From Pseudohongiella sp. (GTDB lineage: Bacteria; Pseudomonadota; Gammaproteobacteria; Pseudomonadales; Pseudohongiellaceae), in NCBI RefSeq assembly GCF_011050365.1, contig NZ_DRFV01000010.1, positions 1 through 64,000 of the forward strand: 64,000 nucleotides of DNA. Direction: 5' to 3'. Position 1 is the stretch's first letter. Every line of letters starts with the position of its first letter. The notes under the pieces were generated by a model. That model was not told the DNA's origin. It saw only the letters and a list, made by a program, of their open reading frames with translations, and did no database searches. This document shows positions 20,763 through 31,201 of this stretch, piece by piece. Both the position numbers and the translations under genes were made by a program.

Positions 20763-22007
20763 TTAAAAGTAGTTAAAAAGCGATAATTTGCTGACTTTGC
20801 TGAAGCTGGCCTGCGCCGCTTCCAGTACAAAGGTTTCCTGTGTCAGTTGGCTAATTGCTTTGGCAATATCAAGGTCCTCCAGCTCCGACAATGCGGTATC
20901 AATCACCAGGTCAAAATCATCATTGCTGGATTTCGCGGACTCCACCTGATTCAGACGCGCGCCAATAGCAGCACGCGTATCCAGCAGTTTGCCCTGGGCA
21001 CCGTCCAGATTGGTAATGGTCCGGCTCAGGGCCTGATCCCTTATCTGCCGGTCGGCTGTGGAGTTGCCCGTCTGCTGCAATACCTGGATATAGTCTTCAA
21101 TGCCGCCCAGCAGGCCCTTGCGATTGTCCGACTCCACCATAAACGTGTCACCCGGTGCCGGCTTCCCCTGAATACGGACTGACAGCCCGTTAAATTCAAT
21201 GTTGTTGCCAGAGACATAACGCAGGTTCTCGCTGATCACGCGCCCGTCGGAAACCTGCCGGATACTGAAATTGACCCCGGGTGGCGAAACCTCGTTTTCC
21301 GAGTTGAATTCAATCACCGCGCTTTCCGGGTAAAAACGCTCGAACTGTTCGCGGTCGCGGATGACACCGCCATCCATGCGAGCCGGTGGAACCGCCGTGT
21401 TACGTTCGCTGGCACTGGCCCTGAAGCCCGATTCCACACCGGGAATATTCATGAATACTTCGTAGCCCGAGTCGTTGGCGGCAATCGAAGTCACCGGCCC
21501 TACCTGGATAAAGCGCTGGCCTTCATCCCCCTGGTAGGCGTATCGACCGTCGGCACCTTTCTCAAAAGGCTGTGTCTTGCCCTGGTAGCCGGAAAACAGA
21601 TACTCACCGCTGGCATCGCGACTGTTCATCAACTGCGCCATACCATCGACCAGAGATTGCAACTCTACCGCGATAAATTTGCGCTGATCCTTGTTCAACG
21701 CGGCATTACCTGACTGGGTAATCAATTCCTGTGCCTTTTGAATCTGGTCACTGATACCGGCTATAGCCGTTTCTTCGCGCTGCAGACGATTATCAAGCGT
21801 AGACAGGCTGTTGTTGAACTGGTTGGTATTGGCCTTCTCCTGCCTGAGCTGCAGGATTCGGGCAGCCGCAATTGGGTCATCGGCAGGTGACAACACGCGC
21901 TTGTTGGTGGAAATCTGCTGTTGTGTGTGATTGGCTGCTTTCTGCACATCCAGCATGGCATTCAGGCCGCGGTTGTAGATCTGACTGGTTGATAGTCTGA
22001 CGGTCAT
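20763..22007 (-). CDS. flgL: Hook-filament junction protein FlgL (HAP3)
   Basis: A 414-aa junction protein that, with FlgK, links the hook to the filament. The flagellin-like N-terminal coil (RLSTSQIYNRGLNAMLDVQ) and C-terminal coil (SELEDLDIAKAISQLTQETFVLEAA) are conserved. The centre has the usual FlgL domain (DASGEYLFSGYQGKTQPF). Its length is close to that of Pseudomonas FlgL. It is the last gene of the flgB-L operon, 19 bp after flgK. Confidence 0.95.
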   Translation of the reverse strand: MTVRLSTSQIYNRGLNAMLDVQKAANHTQQQISTNKRVLSPADDPIAAARILQLRQEKANTNQFNNSLSTLDNRLQREETAIAGISDQIQKAQELITQSGNAALNKDQRKFIAVELQSLVDGMAQLMNSRDASGEYLFSGYQGKTQPFEKGADGRYAYQGDEGQRFIQVGPVTSIAANDSGYEVFMNIPGVESGFRASASERNTAVPPARMDGGVIRDREQFERFYPESAVIEFNSENEVSPPGVNFSIRQVSDGRVISENLRYVSGNNIEFNGLSVRIQGKPAPGDTFMVESDNRKGLLGGIEDYIQVLQQTGNSTADRQIRDQALSRTITNLDGAQGKLLDTRAAIGARLNQVESAKSSNDDFDLVIDTALSELEDLDIAKAISQLTQETFVLEAAQASFSKVSKLSLFNYF

Positions 22008-22026
22008 TTAAAGGTCACCTCGACTT

Positions 22027-24708
22027 TTACATATTCAGCAGGGTATCGAAAAGATCCCGTGCCAGCCCGATCAGTCGCGCGGATGCATTGTAATGTTGTT
22101 CCAGTTGAATCAGGCGCGCGGCTTCTTCTTCCAGGTTCACGCCAGACACCGATTGCATCGCATCCATTGACTGACGCAGCATGGATTCACTGGCACTCTG
22201 ATTGACACGTGCCTGACTGGTCAGAATACCCAGTTTTTCTGCCAGCTGGCCGTAGGCATCCTGATAAGACAGATTGCCGTCAGACAAGATTGATGTGCTC
22301 GCCAGCGCCAGCATGGCCGAGCCATTACGACTGTCTGCAGATCCATTCTTGTTATAGTTGACAGTAAAGGTATCGCCGGCCTTGGGCTGACCTTCAAGGC
22401 CGCTGCCACTGGTCATGTTGATCTGTATGCCGAGAAAGTTCTTGTTTGCTGTTGGCGAGGCACCAAACCGCCCGGCGCTGATATCAGAACTTAACGTCGT
22501 GTTGGCGGCCATCTGCACATCGATCTTGCCACCGACGGTGAAGTTTACTGCGGGGTCGGCCGGGAGTGGCGCCGTCACCAGATCTGCATCATCCCCAACC
22601 GTCAGCGAACCGCCACCATCAACACTGAATTTCAGATCGATACCGGTATTGGCAAAAACGCTGAGTGTAACGCCGTCACTTTTGGCGCTGATCCCCAGAG
22701 CAGCCAGGTCCGGGTTGCTGTTAATCCTGTCGCGCAGGAAATCCGCCGTCAGCGGCACTGGCACATCCTGCGCGACTGATTCACCCGGCAATACATAGTT
22801 CGGGTCGGTAATATCGACACCGTTCAAAGTCAGTTGCAAGGCTTCTCCCGGTGCACCGGCAGTAAAATCCTGCAGACTGGTTCGGGTATAGGCCGTGGCA
22901 TTGACACCACTGAGTGCTGACAACCGGCTGGCTGTGACCGAGGCCTGCTCACCGGCGGCAGCGGTCACACTTTGCTGATTGATGAAACCGGTGTCTGGAT
23001 CGGTTGTCTCCAGCCTGATGGTTTCACCGGGGTAACCGTTGCCCGTTGATGGCAGCTGCAACAGGCCCGCCACGGCAGTGTCAGTACTCACCGTGGTCCC
23101 ATCAGGGTCTGTGGGCAGCAATGGATTCTGTGACCCCGGCACAAAGGGTAAATTGGTCAGTGGCGGCTCCAGCTGCACCGGGTTTGCCGGATTGGAATAG
23201 TCCAGCACATCATAGGTCGTGGCCGACGTAAACCGAATACCCAGCGGCGGACTGAAACTGCCATTTTTGGCAAATAATGCGGTATCGGTGCTGATAACCC
23301 GGGTAGCCAGTATCTCAGCCCCGCCCTGATTGGCGCTGGCGGTATCAATACGTAGCGGCGAGGCAAAAGCAAACTCTTCCGGTCGAGTAATCTGCATCTG
23401 CATCTGCCCCACTCCGCTACGGGTCGGTTGCAACAGAAAGCGGTCACCGGCAGTGAATGTGCCTGCATCAATATGCAGGGTAAAGCCGTCGATGCTGATC
23501 TCCTGCGGACGGGCGTTGCCGAGCATGCCCTTTTCCATGACCTCACCGTCGGATTTACGCACAATATTGTATTGCTGCCCGCCCGGTCCCGGAAATGTCA
23601 GCTCATAGTCGCTAATGGTCAGGGATGCAAGGTCATCAATGGTAATGCTCATGTCTTTATTGAAAGGAGGCGAATTCCGGCTGTCGTCCCTAACACGACT
23701 GCTGGCCAGCGAAGCTTCATTAATATCCGCAAAGACATTGCCGCCCAGACTGCCCTCAAGGTCCATACCCAGCCTGTTCTGCTGATTGATGCCCTCGGTG
23801 ATTGCCAGACCTATACGCCCAAGGGAATTCAGCGCCGGGTCTAGCGCCTCGTTGCGAAAACGCACCAGACCGCCCAGCTCGCCACCGGCCATCTGTCGGG
23901 TAATATTCTGCAACTCCGTACCTTTGCTGAAAAACAGCTCATATCGGCTGGAGTCCTGATTGCCCGGACTCGCGACCAGCTTCTGCGTCTCCGACCCAAC
24001 CACCAGTGGCTGATTCTGGCCAATAAAGACATCCATGCCGCCGTCTTCTCGATTGATCGTGGAAACGTTGACATACTTTGACAATTCACGAATCAGAGTA
24101 TCACGTTCATCCAGCAGGTCATTGGGGCTCTGCGCTGTTCCTCCGCCCTGGGAGTCCGCAATAACCTGGTTGAGTTCGGAGATCTGCTGGCCTAATGACG
24201 TGACTGCACCGGCCGCTGCCTGCATCTGTTTATTGACTGACAGGTTCTGCTCCGACAGGCGCGACTCCACACCCTCGAAACTGGACACCATCTGCTGGCT
24301 CTGGGACATTAATAACTGACGGCCCAACAATGAACCGGGGTCATTGACAGCCTCATTCAGCGCATCAAAATAATCATTCATGGCCCTGGACAGACTGGTC
24401 TGTTCGGATGCCAACAGGTTGTTGGTCTGCGAGATATTGAACAGGTAGGTATCATGATTGCTGAGTGCGGCGATATCCTGAACGACCTGGTCAACGAGAA
24501 ACTTTTCCGTGTTACGGTAAATATCATTGACCTGCACCCCCGTACCCAGATAGCCCGCTGGAGTGCTTATAGAAATGGTGGTCGACTGCGATACAGACTG
24601 ACGGCTATAGCCTTCTGTGTTGGCGTTGACGATATTGTTACCGGTCACTGACAGGGCCGTCTGGTTCAGGCGAATGCCGCTAATGGCGGTATTGATCAGG
24701 TTGCTCAT
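22027..24708 (-). CDS. flgK: Hook-associated protein FlgK (HAP1), enlarged
   Basis: An 893-aa hook-filament junction protein; E. coli FlgK is 547 aa and Pseudomonas about 680. The N-terminus (SNLINTAISGIRLNQTALSV, then NTEGYSRQSV) and C-terminal coil (SGVNLEEEAARLIQLEQHYNASARLI) are typical. The extra 200-350 residues are inserted in the middle and are rich in Flagellin-IN-like beta modules (SLTISDYELTFPGPG, ALQLTLNGVDI). The frame is continuous. It starts 1 bp after the flgJ stop. Confidence 0.95.
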   Translation of the reverse strand: MSNLINTAISGIRLNQTALSVTGNNIVNANTEGYSRQSVSQSTTISISTPAGYLGTGVQVNDIYRNTEKFLVDQVVQDIAALSNHDTYLFNISQTNNLLASEQTSLSRAMNDYFDALNEAVNDPGSLLGRQLLMSQSQQMVSSFEGVESRLSEQNLSVNKQMQAAAGAVTSLGQQISELNQVIADSQGGGTAQSPNDLLDERDTLIRELSKYVNVSTINREDGGMDVFIGQNQPLVVGSETQKLVASPGNQDSSRYELFFSKGTELQNITRQMAGGELGGLVRFRNEALDPALNSLGRIGLAITEGINQQNRLGMDLEGSLGGNVFADINEASLASSRVRDDSRNSPPFNKDMSITIDDLASLTISDYELTFPGPGGQQYNIVRKSDGEVMEKGMLGNARPQEISIDGFTLHIDAGTFTAGDRFLLQPTRSGVGQMQMQITRPEEFAFASPLRIDTASANQGGAEILATRVISTDTALFAKNGSFSPPLGIRFTSATTYDVLDYSNPANPVQLEPPLTNLPFVPGSQNPLLPTDPDGTTVSTDTAVAGLLQLPSTGNGYPGETIRLETTDPDTGFINQQSVTAAAGEQASVTASRLSALSGVNATAYTRTSLQDFTAGAPGEALQLTLNGVDITDPNYVLPGESVAQDVPVPLTADFLRDRINSNPDLAALGISAKSDGVTLSVFANTGIDLKFSVDGGGSLTVGDDADLVTAPLPADPAVNFTVGGKIDVQMAANTTLSSDISAGRFGASPTANKNFLGIQINMTSGSGLEGQPKAGDTFTVNYNKNGSADSRNGSAMLALASTSILSDGNLSYQDAYGQLAEKLGILTSQARVNQSASESMLRQSMDAMQSVSGVNLEEEAARLIQLEQHYNASARLIGLARDLFDTLLNM

Positions 24709-24709
24709 C

Positions 24710-25612
24710 TCAGTTCACTCCCAGCGCACGGCTTCGCAGTACACGACTGATCTTGTCCGCGTACTGCGGATCAGTGGCGTAACCCGCGTCCTGCAGGTGC
24801 TGACCAAACGCATCGGCATTAGCTGCATGTTGCAATGCCGGAGCGTAACGTGGCTGTGAACGCAACAGGTCCACATAATCACGGAAACTTTCTTCGAATG
24901 AACCATAGGCACGGAAGTCAGCTCGCTCACGCTGCATGGCACCGTCGCGGAATTCCAGCGTACTGACACTGACGCTGTCGCCCTGCCAACTGTCGCCGGC
25001 CTTGATGCCAAACAGGTTGTAGCTGGGCTTGCCATCCGTACCGATGATCATTTTCTGTCCCCAGCCAGTCTCCAGCGCCGATTGCGCTACCATGACGCGC
25101 GGATCGATACCCAACTCGTGAGCAATCGATTTCGCGATGGGCAACAATTTCTCTACAAACGCGTCAGGTGACTCAAATACGAAATTGTCAGCTACCTGGC
25201 TCGCGGGCACACCCGGCTCGTTGCGAACAGCGGAACCGGGATAACGACGCACATCGTTTAGCGCACCATCAAATGCCTGACGATCTACGGCCGGTGGTTC
25301 ATAACGCTGCATCAACTGACGATGCAAGGTATCAGCCAGACCAATACCGCCCGCATTGGCAATATCCAGACTGATCTGGTTGTCGAAACTTTCCTGATGA
25401 AACTTGGTTTCATTGCTGCGCAGGTAATTCTCGGAGAATAACGCTTCCTCACCGGCGCGCATGCCTTTGAGCATGATGTTGATAAACATGGATTCAAACT
25501 GTTTGGCCACCTCACGCAAGGCTTCCGGCGAATTCTCACGCCCGAGCTGGGTGATCGAGTTAAGACCACCCACGTTGGTGTAAACAGAGGCATCTTGCAT
25601 GCTCAGGGTCAT
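24710..25612 (-). CDS. flgJ: Flagellar rod assembly muramidase FlgJ
   Basis: A 300-aa bifunctional protein. The N-terminal rod-cap domain covers residues 25-100 (EVAKQFESMFINIMLKGMR). The C-terminal glucosaminidase domain covers about 140-300 (QSALETGWGQKMI with the catalytic Glu, then YNLFGIKAG). It opens the peptidoglycan so the rod can pass. The two-domain form is typical of beta- and gammaproteobacteria. It lies 10 bp downstream of flgI. Confidence 0.96.
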   Translation of the reverse strand: MTLSMQDASVYTNVGGLNSITQLGRENSPEALREVAKQFESMFINIMLKGMRAGEEALFSENYLRSNETKFHQESFDNQISLDIANAGGIGLADTLHRQLMQRYEPPAVDRQAFDGALNDVRRYPGSAVRNEPGVPASQVADNFVFESPDAFVEKLLPIAKSIAHELGIDPRVMVAQSALETGWGQKMIIGTDGKPSYNLFGIKAGDSWQGDSVSVSTLEFRDGAMQRERADFRAYGSFEESFRDYVDLLRSQPRYAPALQHAANADAFGQHLQDAGYATDPQYADKISRVLRSRALGVN

Positions 25613-25622
25613 GATGCCGTCC

Positions 25623-26759
25623 TCAGATCACAATCAGGTCGGCGCGCAGGGCACCGGATTGTTTCAGGGCTTCAAGGATGGCAGCCAGATCGCCCGGCGC
25701 TGCACCCACCGCATTAATGGCCTGCACAATATCGGCCAGCGTGGTGCCGGGATCAAACAGGAACATGCGACTGTCTTCCTCGGTCACGTTGATATTGGTT
25801 TGCGGCACGACCACGGTTTCACCGTCGGAGAACGGTCCGGGCTGACTGACGCCAAAACTTTCCGAAATGGTCACACTCAGGCTGCCATGCGTGATCGCCG
25901 CCGGCGACACCCGCACATGCTCACCAATCACAATGGTACCGGTACGTGAATTGACGATTACCCGCGCCGATGCGTCACCCTGTTCGATCTGAATGTTTTC
26001 CAGTTCGGACACATAAGCGACCCGGGCCTGCGGATCAGCCGGGGCGCGGATGCGGACAGAAACAGCATCGACTGCTTCCGCAGTGCCCGCGCCCATGAAA
26101 TCATTGACGGCCCTGGACAGACGACGCGCGGTGGTGAAATCAGCACGCTTGAGATTGAACGTGATGTGGTCGCCGACATTAAACGCTGTCAGCACCTCAC
26201 GCACCGTCTGCGCACCACCGGGGATGCGGCCCACACTGGGGATGTTGATGGTAATGCTGGAGCCGTCGGAGCCTTGCACACCCAGACCACCCACGATCAG
26301 GTTACCCTGGGCTATGGCGTACACCTCGCCATCAATACCGGTCAGCAAGGTGCGCTCCAGGGTTCCGCCACGCAGACTTGCTGCGTTGGCCAGTGACGAT
26401 ACGGTGATGTCAATGTTCTGCCCTGGTTTGGTGAATGCAGGCAGTTCGGCCTGTACCGAAACGATGGCGACATTGCGTAACTGGAAATTCTGGCCCGACG
26501 GCATGGGTATACCGAACTGATCCAGGTAGGCGGCAAACGATTCCGCTGTAAACGGTGCCTGTGTGGTCTGGTCACCCGACCCGTCAAGACCCGTCACCAG
26601 GCCGACCCCGGTCAGCTGGTTGGACTGCACGCCATTGAGCGTGGCAATGTCCTTGATGCGATCAGCGTGCGCCGGTGTCACCAGCAACAGCAATTGCATG
26701 GCAATCAGGAGGCCGGCAAGCAACGACTTCTTAAACTGACTGTGCTGTTGTATGAACAT
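25623..26759 (-). CDS. flgI: Flagellar P-ring protein FlgI
   Basis: A 378-aa periplasmic P-ring subunit. A Sec signal peptide ([21 protein letters not shown]) is followed by the highly conserved [19 protein letters not shown] start of the mature protein. [19 protein letters not shown] and [12 protein letters not shown]-like stretches confirm the family. The length is standard. Confidence 0.97.
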   Translation of the reverse strand: MFIQQHSQFKKSLLAGLLIAMQLLLLVTPAHADRIKDIATLNGVQSNQLTGVGLVTGLDGSGDQTTQAPFTAESFAAYLDQFGIPMPSGQNFQLRNVAIVSVQAELPAFTKPGQNIDITVSSLANAASLRGGTLERTLLTGIDGEVYAIAQGNLIVGGLGVQGSDGSSITINIPSVGRIPGGAQTVREVLTAFNVGDHITFNLKRADFTTARRLSRAVNDFMGAGTAEAVDAVSVRIRAPADPQARVAYVSELENIQIEQGDASARVIVNSRTGTIVIGEHVRVSPAAITHGSLSVTISESFGVSQPGPFSDGETVVVPQTNINVTEEDSRMFLFDPGTTLADIVQAINAVGAAPGDLAAILEALKQSGALRADLIVI

Positions 26760-26813
26760 GTGATGCCTCAGGTTTACGTTGACTGGTAAAAATGGTTTAC
26801 AGGTGGCCGGGCG

Positions 26814-27488
26814 TTACAACGGCCACCAGTTGCTGACAAAGAACCGGCTTAACAAACCCGGCTCATTACTGTCGGCGAGGGTACCGGTGCCACTGTAGGC
26901 GATACGGACATCGGCCACCCGGCTCGACTCAATGGTATTGTCCGGCGCGATATCGGCGGTGCGGACCAGTCCGCTGATGCGGATGAATTCACTGCCGCGA
27001 TTGATCTGCAGCCATTTTTCACCGCGCACTTCCAGCAGACCATTGGGCAACACATCAGTGACCGTCACGGTAATATTGCCCAGCAACTGGTTACTCTGAT
27101 CGCTGTTGGCGGAGCCGTCGAATTCGGAGCCCCCGTTAACGCCGGTAGTGGTGTCAAATACATTGCCCAGTAAGGTTGAGTTACCCACATTGGCCGAGCT
27201 GTCGCGGCTGAACGACGTACCTGAAGACTTGGTGGCGCTGGTCGCTTCATTGAGATTGATCGTCAGTACATCACCCAGGCGGTGCGCCCGGCGCTGATAC
27301 AGATTAATAGCCGTTGCCTGTTGGTAAATGGCACCATCGGCGACTCTTGCCGGCGGCTGCTGCCAGGACGACACCGGTGCGTAGCGCGGATCATCAGGAC
27401 TCGGCGGCGCCGGGTAACGCGAGGCGCACGCGGCCAGTATCAGCACCGGCAGCAGGGTCAGGATCTGTATCATTTGTCGCTTGGGCAT
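26814..27488 (-). CDS. flgH: Flagellar L-ring lipoprotein FlgH
   Basis: A 224-aa outer-membrane lipoprotein that forms the L ring. Starting at ATG 27488 gives a lipoprotein signal with lipobox L-A-A-C and the lipidated Cys at residue 21. An open frame to 27554 would misplace it. ADGAIYQQATAINLYQRRAHRLGD and LLEVRGEKWLQINRGSEFIRISG are family signatures. It sits between flgG and flgI as usual. Confidence 0.96.
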   Translation of the reverse strand: MPKRQMIQILTLLPVLILAACASRYPAPPSPDDPRYAPVSSWQQPPARVADGAIYQQATAINLYQRRAHRLGDVLTINLNEATSATKSSGTSFSRDSSANVGNSTLLGNVFDTTTGVNGGSEFDGSANSDQSNQLLGNITVTVTDVLPNGLLEVRGEKWLQINRGSEFIRISGLVRTADIAPDNTIESSRVADVRIAYSGTGTLADSNEPGLLSRFFVSNWWPL

Positions 27489-27513
27489 CACGTTTATCCT
27501 CAATTTGCCGGGC

Positions 27514-28299
27514 TTACAGATTTTGCGTAATGAACTGCAGCATCTGGTCAGCACTCGATATCACCCGTGAGTTCATTTCATAGGCGCGCTGCGTGGTAAT
27601 CATGTCCACCAGCTCTTCCACCACTTCCACATTGGAATTTTCCAGAGAGCCCTGAACGATCAGGCCCAGACCGTTAGTGCCTGGCGCCGACTGCTGCGGG
27701 TTGCCGCTGGACACAGTCTCTGCATACAGATTGCCACCGAGTGACTGCAGGCCTGCAGGGTTAACAAAATCGACCAGCGTCAGGTTGCCGATATTGACCG
27801 GTTGCGCCTGTCCGGGCAGCTTTGCAGTGACCACACCATCGGTACCAATGGTCAGTGACTGCGCGCCTTGCGGCACAGTCAGTCCCGGGTTGATCAGCAT
27901 GCCTGACGCCGTCACCAGCTCGCCGTCAGCGCTCAGGTGGAACTGGCCATCACGGGTGAAAGAGGTGCTGCCGTCCGGCATCTGTACTTCGAAGAACCCA
28001 CGACCATTGATTGCAGCGTCAAGCGGTTCGCCGGTGTTCTGCAAAGCGCCCTGGCTATGAATCTTTTGTGTGCCCACTACGCGAACACCGGTACCGAGCT
28101 GCAGGCCAGATGGCAGCTCTGTATTCTGGGTTGAGTTGGCACCGGGCTGACGCTGGATCTGGTATAACAAATCTTCGAACACTACACGGTCGCGTTTGAA
28201 ACCATTGGTTGCCACGTTCGCCAGATTGTTGGAGATCGCGGTCAGGCGCTTGTCCTGAGCGGCCAGGCCGGTCTGTGATACGTAAAGTGCTGAGTGCAT
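27514..28299 (-). CDS. flgG: Distal rod protein FlgG
   Basis: The 261-aa standard-length distal rod subunit. It begins MHSALYVSQTGLAAQDKRL and carries the ISNNLANVATNGFKRDR rod/hook signature. It ends with EELVDMITTQRAYEMNSRVI. It belongs to the flgB-L operon. Confidence 0.97.
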   Translation of the reverse strand: MHSALYVSQTGLAAQDKRLTAISNNLANVATNGFKRDRVVFEDLLYQIQRQPGANSTQNTELPSGLQLGTGVRVVGTQKIHSQGALQNTGEPLDAAINGRGFFEVQMPDGSTSFTRDGQFHLSADGELVTASGMLINPGLTVPQGAQSLTIGTDGVVTAKLPGQAQPVNIGNLTLVDFVNPAGLQSLGGNLYAETVSSGNPQQSAPGTNGLGLIVQGSLENSNVEVVEELVDMITTQRAYEMNSRVISSADQMLQFITQNL

Positions 28300-28335
28300 G
28301 TTGTTAACTCCCCTGAGGGTCTGCTAGCTGTCTAT

Positions 28336-29076
28336 TTACTGGATTTGCAAAAGCCGTGCCGATGCTTCGGAATTCTGTTGCACGGTTTGCATAAGTTTCA
28401 CATTCATTTCATAGGCGCGGGTCAGACTGATCATCTCCACCATGGAATTAACGACGTTCACGTTGCTGGTCTCCAGATAACCGGAGACCAGTGTTACCGC
28501 GCCGTCGGCCACGGAATCCGTGCCGTCAGCGCGGCGAAACAGGCCGTCACCACCCTTGATCAGTTGCTCGTTGCCCGGGTCCACCAGCTTGATTCTATCG
28601 ATGGCCGCCAATACTTCAGCGCCCTGACCCAGCTCCCGGATCGACACCGTTCCGTCACTGCCGACGGCAACTGATTCGTACGGAGGCAAGGCGACTGGAC
28701 CATTGTTGCCGAGCACCGGCAACCCGCTGCCGGTCAACAGTTCGCCAAACGGGCTGACCGACAGATCGCCGGCACGGGTGTACGCTTCGGAACCATCAGG
28801 TGCCTGCACCGCAATCCAGCCCTCACCCTGCACCGCCATGTCCAGCGCATTGCCGGTTACCTGCAACGAGCCGGGCGTAAAGTCACTGGCGGGATTTTCA
28901 GCCATGCTGAACACTCGCGAGGGCATGCCCGGTCCGAACGCTTGCATGGAGCGCGCCTGCTCCAGGTCAGCGCGAAAACCGGTGGTGCCGGCATTGGCCA
29001 TGTTGTGCGCATGGATGGTCTGCGCCCGCATGGTCTGCGAGGCGCCGGTCATGCTGATGTAAATTGCTTTATCCAT
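28336..29076 (-). CDS. flgF: Proximal rod protein FlgF
   Basis: A 246-aa rod subunit. MDKAIYISMTGASQTMRAQ and HAHNMANAGTTGFRADLEQ mark the N-terminus. NVNVVNSMVEMISLTRAYE marks the C-terminal helix shared by rod, hook and junction proteins. Length and order (flgE-flgF-flgG) are canonical. Confidence 0.97.
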   Translation of the reverse strand: MDKAIYISMTGASQTMRAQTIHAHNMANAGTTGFRADLEQARSMQAFGPGMPSRVFSMAENPASDFTPGSLQVTGNALDMAVQGEGWIAVQAPDGSEAYTRAGDLSVSPFGELLTGSGLPVLGNNGPVALPPYESVAVGSDGTVSIRELGQGAEVLAAIDRIKLVDPGNEQLIKGGDGLFRRADGTDSVADGAVTLVSGYLETSNVNVVNSMVEMISLTRAYEMNVKLMQTVQQNSEASARLLQIQ

Positions 29077-29114
29077 GGTGTACTCCGGTTTTCGGCGGGC
29101 CGTTAGCGATTAAC

Positions 29115-31154
29115 TTACAGGTTGATGATGGTTTGCGTTGCCGTATCCTGCGCCGAAATCACCTGGGCCGCGGCCTGGTAGTTACGTTGCGAGATGATCA
29201 GCTGCACCAGCTGCGCCGGCAGATCGACGTTGGAGTCTTCCAGCGCACCGGACTGGATGGCGCCCAGACCTGCGGTACCAGCGCCCGAGACTGACGCAGT
29301 ACCCGACTCACTGGTTTCGCCAAACTTGGTGCCGCCCAGATTGGACAACCCGGCCGGGTTTGAGAAATTGGCCAGCGCCACTTCACCCAGAGCCCGTGAC
29401 TGACCGTTGGAGAATCGTGCCGATACCAGGCCTCGGTCGTTGATTTCCAGACCGGTCAACTGTCCCTTGGCAAAACCATCCTGATTATTCGACTGTACTG
29501 AGAAGTCACCGCCAAACTGGGTCAACTGGCTAAGGTCAATGGTGAAGTTTGAGTTGGTCAATTGCCCGGCGACATTGGGGTCACCCGGAATCGGTCCGGC
29601 ACCTTGCTGTCGGCCCAGACTGTCTACCGGCGTCCAGTTGGTGATCTGAATGGGGCTCTGGTTCGGATCGTAAATACCATTATTGTCGAAGCGCAGGTCG
29701 AAACGTGCGAGTACCGGCTCACCATCGGTGGAGTTGGGGTCATAACCAATATTGCGATTATCCACCTGCAGGTAAACACTCCACAGGTTGTTGCTGTCGG
29801 TTTCATCCGGACGCTCCTTGACGAAGTACTTCGTCAGTGAATGCTGGTTACCCAGTGAGTCATAGATGGTCACAGCGGTGGAGCGATAATAGGTATCCGG
29901 ATTTCCAGGATCAAACTGATTGGTTGAAAACGGTATACCATCAAGGGCATCTTCGGCGCTGATGTCACCAAAGATGCTGCCGGTCACCGTGGTTTGGTCA
30001 ATGGCATTACCCTCGCTGTCTTCAGTCGCCGCCGTGAAGGTAACATTCTCTTCCAGCGTAAAATTCACAATACCGCCGACCAACACGGAGTCACCGGTCG
30101 CGGTATCAACAGTCACCGGACCATCTGTCGAGCGAGTGTATTCTTCATCGGTGCTGTCGTATTCAGAGCCGTATACGTCAAACGTGCCAGCCCCGGTTGC
30201 GCCGCCGTGGAAGCGAAGATCCGCACCGGTGTTGTGCGTCACCTCAAGGTCAGTACCACCCACAACGCGGGCGCTGACGTTGGTGACAGTGGCATTGATG
30301 GAGTCTGCCAGTGTCTGCAATTCGTCAGCCACCACAGCTGGTGCGGTAAAGTCGGCAGCAAAATTGAGACCGCCAATGTTGAAATTGACGGGACCGGCAT
30401 TGAAGTTGGTCAGATAGGCGACACTGGTGGCACGGGCCGTGACACCGTTGACGGCGGAGAACTGCTGCGCAACGGCATTGGCCGAAGAATTTGCCGCTAC
30501 ATCTATCAGGCGCGTGACATTGTCGCTGCCCAAGACGCTGATACTGTTGGCCTCATAACCGTTTTCCAGCGCATCACCTGCAGTGATTGCCACCGGCGCG
30601 CTCGAGCGGCCATTGTTACTGGTGATGGTGGTGCCAACCAGCGCTGAAGGCTGCGCACTGGCATCCAGGTTGATCACCGAAGACACCGTCGTGGTTGCGC
30701 GCGGAGGAATCTCACCGGTGGTGACGCGCAGGTCTTCCAGGGGGCCGCCGCCGGTAGGCTGACCGGTCGGAGAAGGCGAAAAGCCCTGCAAACGCTCACC
30801 GGCCCCGGTTACAATGAAGCCGTTTCTGTCGGTACCAAAGGCACCGGCCCGGGTATAGCTGACGCCGGACTCGCCACTCAGCACAAAGAAGCCTTCGCCG
30901 TTGATGGCCATGTCCAGCGTACTGTTGGTAAAACTGATATTGCCCTGGTTAAAGTTCTGTTTGATCTCTTGCAGGGAGACACCACTACCAGCCTGGGTGC
31001 CACCGCCGCCCAATACTGATGCGGCGTATACATCACCAAACACTGTGCGTGATGACTTGAAGCCGGTTGTGCTGGAGTTGGCAATGTTGTTACCGGTGAC
31101 GCTGATTTCCTGCTGCGCTGCATTGAGCGCACTCAATCCGATAATAAAACTCAT
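29115..31154 (-). CDS. flgE: Flagellar hook protein FlgE, enlarged
   Basis: A 679-aa hook subunit; E. coli FlgE is 402 aa and Pseudomonas about 460. The ends are canonical (MSFIIGLSALNAAQQEIS, NIANSSTTGFKSSRTVFGDVY, and a C-terminal QLVQLIISQRNYQAAAQVIS). The middle has an added Flagellin-IN-like segment near residues 190-300 (VNFNIGGLNFAADF) plus the usual FlgE D1/D2 region (AVTIYDSLGNQHSLTKYFVK). The hook is secreted through the flagellar export apparatus. Confidence 0.96.
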   Translation of the reverse strand: MSFIIGLSALNAAQQEISVTGNNIANSSTTGFKSSRTVFGDVYAASVLGGGGTQAGSGVSLQEIKQNFNQGNISFTNSTLDMAINGEGFFVLSGESGVSYTRAGAFGTDRNGFIVTGAGERLQGFSPSPTGQPTGGGPLEDLRVTTGEIPPRATTTVSSVINLDASAQPSALVGTTITSNNGRSSAPVAITAGDALENGYEANSISVLGSDNVTRLIDVAANSSANAVAQQFSAVNGVTARATSVAYLTNFNAGPVNFNIGGLNFAADFTAPAVVADELQTLADSINATVTNVSARVVGGTDLEVTHNTGADLRFHGGATGAGTFDVYGSEYDSTDEEYTRSTDGPVTVDTATGDSVLVGGIVNFTLEENVTFTAATEDSEGNAIDQTTVTGSIFGDISAEDALDGIPFSTNQFDPGNPDTYYRSTAVTIYDSLGNQHSLTKYFVKERPDETDSNNLWSVYLQVDNRNIGYDPNSTDGEPVLARFDLRFDNNGIYDPNQSPIQITNWTPVDSLGRQQGAGPIPGDPNVAGQLTNSNFTIDLSQLTQFGGDFSVQSNNQDGFAKGQLTGLEINDRGLVSARFSNGQSRALGEVALANFSNPAGLSNLGGTKFGETSESGTASVSGAGTAGLGAIQSGALEDSNVDLPAQLVQLIISQRNYQAAAQVISAQDTATQTIINL

Positions 31155-31201
31155 GATGACACCTCTTCTGCTTAATCTTTATTAAAATGGTATGTTTGGT
31201 A

